In this document: positions 58,110 to 64,000 of the stretch, one piece after another
Layout: each line of letters opens with the position of its first letter
Position numbering within the stretch: position 1 is the stretch's first letter
Assembly (NCBI GenBank): GCA_028583605.1
Contig: CM053333.1
Coordinates: 29,801,302-29,865,301 of the forward strand
Direction: 5' to 3'
DNA from: Dastarcus helophoroides
Taxonomy: Eukaryota; Arthropoda; Insecta; Coleoptera; Bothrideridae
Length of the DNA: 64,000 nt
Notes under the pieces: generated by a model
The model's input: only the letters and a program-made list of their open reading frames with translations
What the model was told of the DNA's origin: nothing
Database searches by the model: none
Made by a program: the position numbers and the translations under genes

Positions 58110-58725
58110 ATATATTATTAGTAACGAGTTCACTGCTGATTAGTGCTGGTCCTATGAGTCGCATTCGCTATCATAGTGCGCCTTGTTTAAAGGCATAGAT
58201 AATGAACAGGGAAGCCGCAGAAAGAATGTAACGCTAAAAACTCGTTAATCTTGAAATTCAAAATCTTTGAGGTCCAGTATGTGAAACTTTTAGGGTCCTA
58301 TGGAAAAGATGCATTTTTAGGCAAACATGGGCAGCTTTAAAAAAAATGAACATTACATTTCCTGACCTTATAAAGCAATATAATAATAAATGTTAAACAT
58401 ATTCAAATTGGTTGAAAAGTCCATACATTGTTTTTTTCAATTTGTTTAACATTTCTTCGGCCCAGTTTGGAAATATTTAAATTTTTATGGTTTGTTGACA
58501 ATTTTATAAACAGTTTTTGAAATGCGACTACGTGATATTTAAATTTATTGAAAACGTCACTTCATGACAGTTTACAAATTAAAAGGTTAGTTTATTTTAC
58601 ATAGAATAGGAAAAATGAAAAATAGGAGACCAAAAATTAAATTAAATTAATTAAACCTATTCCTCTAACGGAACGAACGGACTCCGCAAATGGTGAGTGC
58701 TTCTAACTACCAAGCTGAATAGATT

Positions 58726-58771
58726 TCAGCGGTTAGGAACAGTAGTCACCAAGAGCATGTAAGTTCAACCC
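58726..58771 (+). promoter_or_regulatory. Possible RNA polymerase III A and B boxes
   Basis: TTCAGCGGTTAGG (58725-58737) resembles an A box. GTTCAACCC (58763-58771) fits the B-box consensus GWTCRANNC exactly. Spacing is compatible with a tRNA-derived SINE head. T runs at about 58905-58945 would be expected to stop Pol III before the ribozyme, so the role is uncertain. Confidence 0.4.
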
Positions 58772-58977
58772 ACAAGTGTAGTTCAATGCCGGAAGGGGTA
58801 TTAGCCCTCGGAGTAGTTGTTTCTTGTGGATTGGGCTTCAAATATTTAAATTTTTAACACAGTAAATTAATGATGAAACGTCTATTCATGTTAAAATTTC
58901 TCTATTTTTCTTTTTTATATTTAAAAAAAATTTTTATTTTTAAGTATTTCTTCCCCATTGTTCCCTTTCCATGTTAT

Positions 58978-59024
58978 GCACTGCTGACGAGCTCAAATGA
59001 GAGCGAAACATCGATGTCCAGTGC
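58978..59024 (+). ncRNA. Complete type I hammerhead ribozyme
   Basis: Stem I pairs GCACUG (58978-58983) with CAGUGC (59019-59024), six pairs. CUGACGA is at 58984-58990. Stem II GCUC/GAGC (58991-58994 with 59001-59004) has a 6-nt loop AAAUGA. GAA is at 59005-59007. Stem III is ACAUC/GAUGU (59008-59017), and C17 is at 59018. Every core nucleotide of the hammerhead consensus is present, so cleavage is predicted after 59018. A short outer pairing GUU (58973-58975) with AAC (59028-59030) across an internal loop is possible. Sequence and stem lengths differ from the 22.7-kb family, so this is an independent lineage. Confidence 0.92.
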
Positions 59025-59361
59025 TACAACCTCTTTTATGTATTTTTTTATATTTTCCTAATTTATCAAAAAAACAAAATTTTTATTTTTTCAATATCTA
59101 ATTTTTGGTCTCCTATTTTTCATTTTTCCTATTCTATGTAAAATAAACTAACCTTTTAATTTGTAAACTGTCATGAAGTGACGTTTTCAATAAATTTAAA
59201 TATCACGTAGTCGCATTTCAAAAACTGTTTATAAAATTGTCAACAAACCATAAAAATTTAAATATTTCCAAACTGGGCCGAAGAAATGTTAAACAAATTG
59301 AAAAAAACATAATATTTCCGGTCAATAAGGGTCTACCATGAAGAATAAGTCCATACATTGT

Positions 59362-60857
59362 GTTTTAATGGCTACGACTGTATTGCTAAGAATGCCCTTT
59401 TTACAACTTTAATAAATTACATCATGTCTTTCTTCGAATTTTATTTGAAAAAATTATGCATGAAACGGGATACTGATTGTAAATTAGGTATGGTAGAGTT
59501 TAAATTATTTATTTCCATTCGTAATTTTTAACGACTTGTATATCAGACTTCCTCGTCCTCGTCTTAAATAAATTTGAATTTTTACTCTCTAATCGATAAT
59601 AAACCTACTTTATTCGTTTCTGCGGCTCCTTGTCTAAAAAATCAATGTGTACTTTATCATTCCTTTCTGTTGTCAGGATATCATCAACAAAGTTAAGAAC
59701 TTAAGTAATTCCCATGAGGAGTTGATTTAAATACCTTTGGAAATGGAATTCTAAAGCTTCAAAAAGATTTACTGCTATAAGCCTCAGCTTCGATTCATCT
59801 AAAGCAATTTTTGCATTTTTACTTGGTTCGCATTGGAAATCTGTATTATGCTTTATTCAAGTCAAGATATCTGTTAATTAGAGTCTTCTAATTTCAACAA
59901 TGCAACACTTTTATGTTTAAAAGTAAATTTTGCTGGACGTCATTCTGGTTGAAAGCACAGTTTATTGCAAAATGTTAATTTATTAGTTGATTAAGAAATC
60001 CGTATGAAATAGTAGTTTGTACATCAAGAACTAATCTAATGTCCATATCGAAGAGAACGAAATTGAGCACAACGTTGTTTGAGTTCGATATCCGCTCAAA
60101 TTTTAGAATGAATTTTTCCTACGTCATCATAACTAAATATAAGATTTCAAGAAAATTAAATAATAAAAAACATGGTTGAATTTCGAATAAAAAGGGCTTC
60201 TAATATTTGTTACAAAAAAGTCAGGGCTATATTTAAAAACATGAAACTGATTATGATTGCTGAAAGACAAAACGTCGAATGAAAAAACTGACAATGCGTT
60301 ATTTAAGCTTACTTGAAGTAGCAGTGATAAAGTTTCATGATATTTACTTTAACATTATTATTAAGACCAGAAAAAATAAAACAAGAAATGTGAAAATTTG
60401 CATTTTTTAAAATAACTCTCGAAATAAAAATCGCATCGAATGTTTCTGGTCTTCATTTTATTGGTCTTTTAGTTGTGCAATTTTTTCCCTATTCAACCGA
60501 ATCTGTATCTCCTGTCGTTTCCGACAGTGCTAGCCCTCGTTATCTTGGATACAGTATATATTATATTTATTATATATGTGTGTATCGTTCGCCACGTGCA
60601 AGTGCTGAATTCTTGCGTACCTATGTTATTAGTGAAATTAATGTGGTATGAGTGCATCAAAATAAACTTTCCATATACCAACATTTACAACTAACAATTC
60701 TGCTTCTAATTCTGTTCACTGAAAAATTTGATATTGGAAGTAATGGTAATAATTCTACTATAAGAACAATATTCATCATTTAATTTTACGAAATCATTGT
60801 GTGCTTATCTTCTATATATAAAAAGTTATCGCAGAAGTGATATCCTGTCACACAAGA
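59362..60857. other. Intergenic; may include the LINE 5' UTR at its end
   Basis: No gene supported. Open frames at 60473-60694 and 60493-60684 overlap on opposite strands and have no domain. The last 100-150 bp may be the 5' untranslated region of the following LINE. Confidence 0.4.
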
Positions 60858-61694
60858 ATGCCGCACCAGTGTCCGAATTGCAAGACAACTACCAAACAGG
60901 GTCAACCAACAATTCCTTGTGATGGATGTCGCGCAGAGGTTCATCTTGCTTGTGTGGGTCTTTCTACAGACGACATAAGAGTTACTCGTAATAAATCAAA
61001 GAAAATTAAGATCATATGTAATTCTTGTAACTCGTTTATGGGCCAATCAGGAGATATTATGGCATTAATGCGCAATATGCAAAATGAATTTAATGAAAGA
61101 TTCGATAAACTCGAAAGTAATATTTCACAAAATTATCTCACAGATGTAAACGCTATAAAGGATACAATAAAAGAATTAAAATTGGATCTCAATGAAGTTA
61201 AAAAATCGACTGTATCAAATCCTAATGATGAAAGAATTTTGGATGCTGCAATTCAGGAAGTAGAGGAAATACAAAAACGCAAATGTAATCTGATGATCTT
61301 TGGAGCATCTGAGAATTATCATTCGTCCAGAGAGGAACGAATCAACAAGGAAAAGTCCATGATATCTGCAATTATTCAACATTCCAATGTTCACCTTAAT
61401 AGACCTAACGAATTAAAATCTCTTCGCTTAGGAAGATATATGCCGAATAAGACTCGAGCCATTAAGGTAATTTTGGAGAACGAAGATCAGGTTCGTCAGG
61501 TTATAAATATGGCAAAAAATTTGAGGTCACAGGAACAGTTTACTGGCATATTTGTATCGTACGATAAAACACCCAAACAAATTGAACAATATCGACGAGT
61601 TAAATCGGAATTGGAAGAAAGAAAGCATGCAGGTGAAACAAACATTAAAATCGTGTATACAAATGGCATTCCTACTATCAAAAATTTAAACTGA
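60858..61694 (+). CDS. LINE ORF1 protein with PHD-type zinc finger
   Basis: ATG 60858 (MPHQCPNCKTTTKQGQ). A PHD-like finger in the first 60 residues: CPNCKT, IPCDGCRAEVHLACVGLS, then ICNSCNSF. A predicted coiled coil follows (about residues 75-135, rich in E, N, K and L with LESNISQN and IKELKLDLNEVKKS). After it comes a region with KRKCNLMIFGASEN, RLGRYMPNKTRAIKVILEN and GIFVSYDKTPKQ, like the RRM-type nucleic-acid-binding part of LINE ORF1 proteins. It would bind element RNA in the RNP. The frame is intact for 279 residues. The stop TGA (61692-61694) overlaps the ORF2 frame. Confidence 0.85.
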   Translation: MPHQCPNCKTTTKQGQPTIPCDGCRAEVHLACVGLSTDDIRVTRNKSKKIKIICNSCNSFMGQSGDIMALMRNMQNEFNERFDKLESNISQNYLTDVNAIKDTIKELKLDLNEVKKSTVSNPNDERILDAAIQEVEEIQKRKCNLMIFGASENYHSSREERINKEKSMISAIIQHSNVHLNRPNELKSLRLGRYMPNKTRAIKVILENEDQVRQVINMAKNLRSQEQFTGIFVSYDKTPKQIEQYRRVKSELEERKHAGETNIKIVYTNGIPTIKNLN

Positions 61695-64000
61695 GAGGTT
61701 CATCCAATTACAATTCTGATATCAACTTTCACTGCTACTATCAAAATGTAAACGGGCTTAGAACGAAAGTACAAAGCTTTTTCAATGCTGCGGCAATAGT
61801 TGAATACGACTGTGTGTTTATAACAGAGACTGGACTTTCTGAAGACATTCGCAGCCAAGAAGTACTACCTTCTTCTTATTTAGTATTTAGAACTGATCGT
61901 AATCTTGAAGCTACTGGACATCATAGAGGAGGTGGGGTGATGATTGCAGTTAAAAGCAACTTTAATGTTACTAAACTCAATTTAAGTGGTATTGTTGATG
62001 TGGTACCTAGTATAGGTATCATTGGATGCGAGGTAATTGTTAATAGTACTGTTTTATTTGTTTTTGCTATTTATATCCCGCCTTCTACACCAACGGTAAT
62101 TTATGAACTATTTTTTGATGCTTTTGAAAACTTAACGATTTTTCAAAAAAAATGTAAAATATTAATTTGTGGTGACTTCAATGCAAATAGATACACTACT
62201 GATCTAGGTGATACTAAGGTTAGATTAATAAAACATTTTATGGCATTCCTAGATATGAAGCAATATAATACGGTATTGAACGCAAACGGCAGAATGTTAG
62301 ATTTGATCATTGGAAATTTCAGTTGTGAGGTTAGTAGGGACGAATTACCATTTGTTACAGAAGATTTTCATCATCCATCATTAATTATGAACTTTCAGTT
62401 GAACACAACTCGTACAGAGAATTTTTCTTTCAATACGGACTATAGGGCTTATAACTTCAGGCGAGCTAATTTTCCTCAATTATACAGTCGAATATACCAC
62501 ACTGACTGGTCACAATTGCAATCCTACATAGATGTTAATGACGCATGTGAATCTTTTTATACAATATTATACGGAATTATGGATGAATGTGTGCCAAAAT
62601 ACAGAAAAAAGAATCGAACTTTTCCACCCTGGTTTACTACAAAAATTAAGAACACGCTGCGATGTAAAGAAGTTGCTTATAAGAATTTTAAAAAATTTGA
62701 AAATCATCATTACCTTAATCAGTATAAAACTCTAAGGGCAGAAGTTAAGTAGCAAATGGATTCTGCTTACCAAAATCACATTTCAATAGCGGAAGATGAA
62801 ATCACACGTAATCCAACTAAATTTTGGTCATTTGTGCAACTGAAAAGGAGTCGCTCTCGAATTCCTAGAAGTATGATTATTGATAACGAAACTATCGACT
62901 CACCACAAGCAGTAGTGGATGGTTTTGCAAAATACTTTGCTAGTGTTTACATAAATTCCAATCCAGAAAATATTAATAAAGATTTTTCATTTTCATCCAG
63001 TAAAATCAACTTAATACAAATTACAGAAGATGATATCTTGCAATCAATAAAAAAATTGAAAAATAAGATGACCGCTGGCATAGATAACATTCCTAACGTA
63101 GTGATTAAAGACTGTGCTAACGTGTTCGCATCTCCACTATGTATTTTGTACAATCTTATTATAAAAACAACTAAATTTCCGGATATATGGAAAACTACTA
63201 GAATATGTCCGATCCTTAAATCAGGAGATGCATCGATGATTAAAAATTATAGAGCTGTAGCTATTTTATGTAATTTTGCTAAGGTATTTGAAATGATTTT
63301 ATATAATAACATTTACACCCATGTGAGTCCAGTAATATCACCAAATCAACATGGTTTTATGTTAAAAAGATCAACAGTCACAAATTTAGCAACCATAAGT
63401 GACTTTATATGCGACAATTTGGATCTAGGAGGACAGGTGGATGTAGTTTACACAGATATACAGAAAGCTTTTGATCAAATAGATCATTATTTACTACTAT
63501 CCAAGTTAAAGGGTTTTGGTTTCACTGAGGATTTAATACTACTGTTCACATCCTACCTGTCTTCCAGAAAACAATTTGTAGAATATGGAAGCCACAAATC
63601 TCAGAGATATATAACAACTTCCGAAGTTCCACAGGGATCAAATCTAGGCCCATTACTCTTTTTAATTTTTATTAATGACATAACTTCTGTCATTGAATGC
63701 GATCATTTGCTATTTACAGACGATCTAAAAATCTACAAAAACATTACTAATATTAGCGATTGCTTTTACTTACAAGAACAACTAAATAGAATTTTAAGCT
63801 GGTGCAATAATAATTTCTTAAAATTAAATATATCCAAATACAAAATAGTAACTTTTACTCGCAAACGGAATTATATATTATTCGACTATAATATCAGTAA
63901 TTACACCCTGGAAAGATGCTCCGAACTGAAAGATCTGGGAGTTGTATTCGACGACAAACTTAGCTTCTCGAGCCATATCTATCATACCACTAAATCCGCT
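61694..64000 (+). CDS. LINE ORF2, endonuclease-reverse transcriptase, partial
   Basis: The frame is open from within the end of ORF1 (from 61649) and has no early ATG, so translation probably needs reinitiation or frameshifting. Endonuclease: YYQNVNGLRTK (Asn), VFITETGL (Glu), ILICGDFNANR (Asp/Asn), DFHHPSLIM (final His). A single TAG at 62750-62752 follows AEVK; beyond it the frame stays open to the window end. RT: NKMTAGIDNIPNVVIKDCA, VVYTDIQKAFDQIDH (motif A), VPQGSNLGPLLFLIFINDI (motif B), FTDDLKIY (motif C, with Thr where the usual residue is Ala). The product would nick DNA and copy element RNA. Jockey/CR1-group assignment is from motif appearance. The 3' end lies beyond 64000. Confidence 0.87.

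Larger units (their letters stand above)
58432..59346 (+). mobile_element. Retroposon with perfect 212-bp inverted arms and hammerhead
   Basis: It is flanked by an exact 15-bp direct repeat, aagtccatacattgt (58417-58431 and 59347-59361). The arms 58428-58639 and 59099-59310 appear to be perfect inverted complements over 212 bp. After the right arm lies a 36-bp tail without a partner (59311-59346), so the inverted arms do not reach both insertion edges as they would in a cut-and-paste TIR element. The 459-bp centre holds a tRNA-like promoter candidate and a complete hammerhead ribozyme. Perfect arms imply recent origin or ongoing correction. The architecture parallels the PLE-derived insertion at 35306-35456. 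Confidence 0.85.

Noticed and set aside
58428..59310. A cut-and-paste TIR transposon
   Set aside because: The right arm is followed by a 36-bp unpaired tail before the 15-bp target duplication, so the inverted arms are not both terminal.
60245..60285. CTGAAAGAC ... AACGTCG as another hammerhead
   Set aside because: The CUGANGA box is broken by an extra A and no stem II exists.

Overview
The window looks like AT-rich, repeat-dominated arthropod (most likely insect) nuclear DNA. Nearly every recognisable protein segment belongs to a transposable element: two LINE lineages, Penelope-like elements (PLEs), a Ty3/gypsy LTR element and its solo LTRs, and Tc1, mariner, P/THAP, MULE and pogo DNA transposons. 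The mix and the insect-style mariner and pogo proteins suggest an insect; the order cannot be fixed from sequence alone. I found no confident single-copy host gene. Two short stretches (12.3-13.1 kb and about 32.5 kb) have an exon-like look.

Layout. 0-9 kb: a solo LTR with a 4-bp target duplication, a truncated LINE, a TA-flanked MITE, one copy of a GAAAGTGCGG-type repeat and a degenerate satellite array. 9-14 kb: an element with about 200-bp direct repeats, a minus-strand hammerhead-like motif and a 94-bp tandem array, then PLE fragments and old exon-like pieces. 15-16 kb: a LINE 3' end on the minus strand. 19-22.8 kb: a solo LTR, a broken P-element/THAP transposase with an internal 385-bp tandem duplication, and a repeat carrying a near-perfect hammerhead ribozyme. 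24.3-30.3 kb: a Tc1-like element with IR/DR ends, split by a gypsy element whose LTRs differ at one base although its polyprotein has lost most of protease and the RT palm. 30.8-38 kb: second copy of the GAAAGTGCGG repeat, a foldback, and a PLE interrupted by a small PLE-derived hairpin insertion. 39-43.5 kb: broken mariner and MULE transposases. 46.3-48.7 kb: a longer copy of the first LINE. 51-53.6 kb: a degenerate satellite interrupted by two inverted hammerhead-repeat copies, one holding a nested MITE. 53.9-56.6 kb: a pogo element complete except for one frameshift. 57.3-59.35 kb: a long foldback, then a 915-bp retroposon with perfect 212-bp inverted arms, a complete hammerhead ribozyme and a 15-bp target duplication. 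60.8 kb to the end: a LINE with a PHD-finger ORF1 and an almost intact ORF2 that runs off the window.

The most interesting thread is the hammerhead (HHR) motifs: two with every core nucleotide and all three helices, one nearly so, and several decayed relatives, in at least three unrelated sequence contexts. HHRs are already known in Penelope-like elements and in small non-autonomous 'retrozymes'. The specific families here, and their inverted-arm-plus-tail insertion architecture shared with the small PLE insertion at 35.3 kb, are the best candidates for something undescribed.
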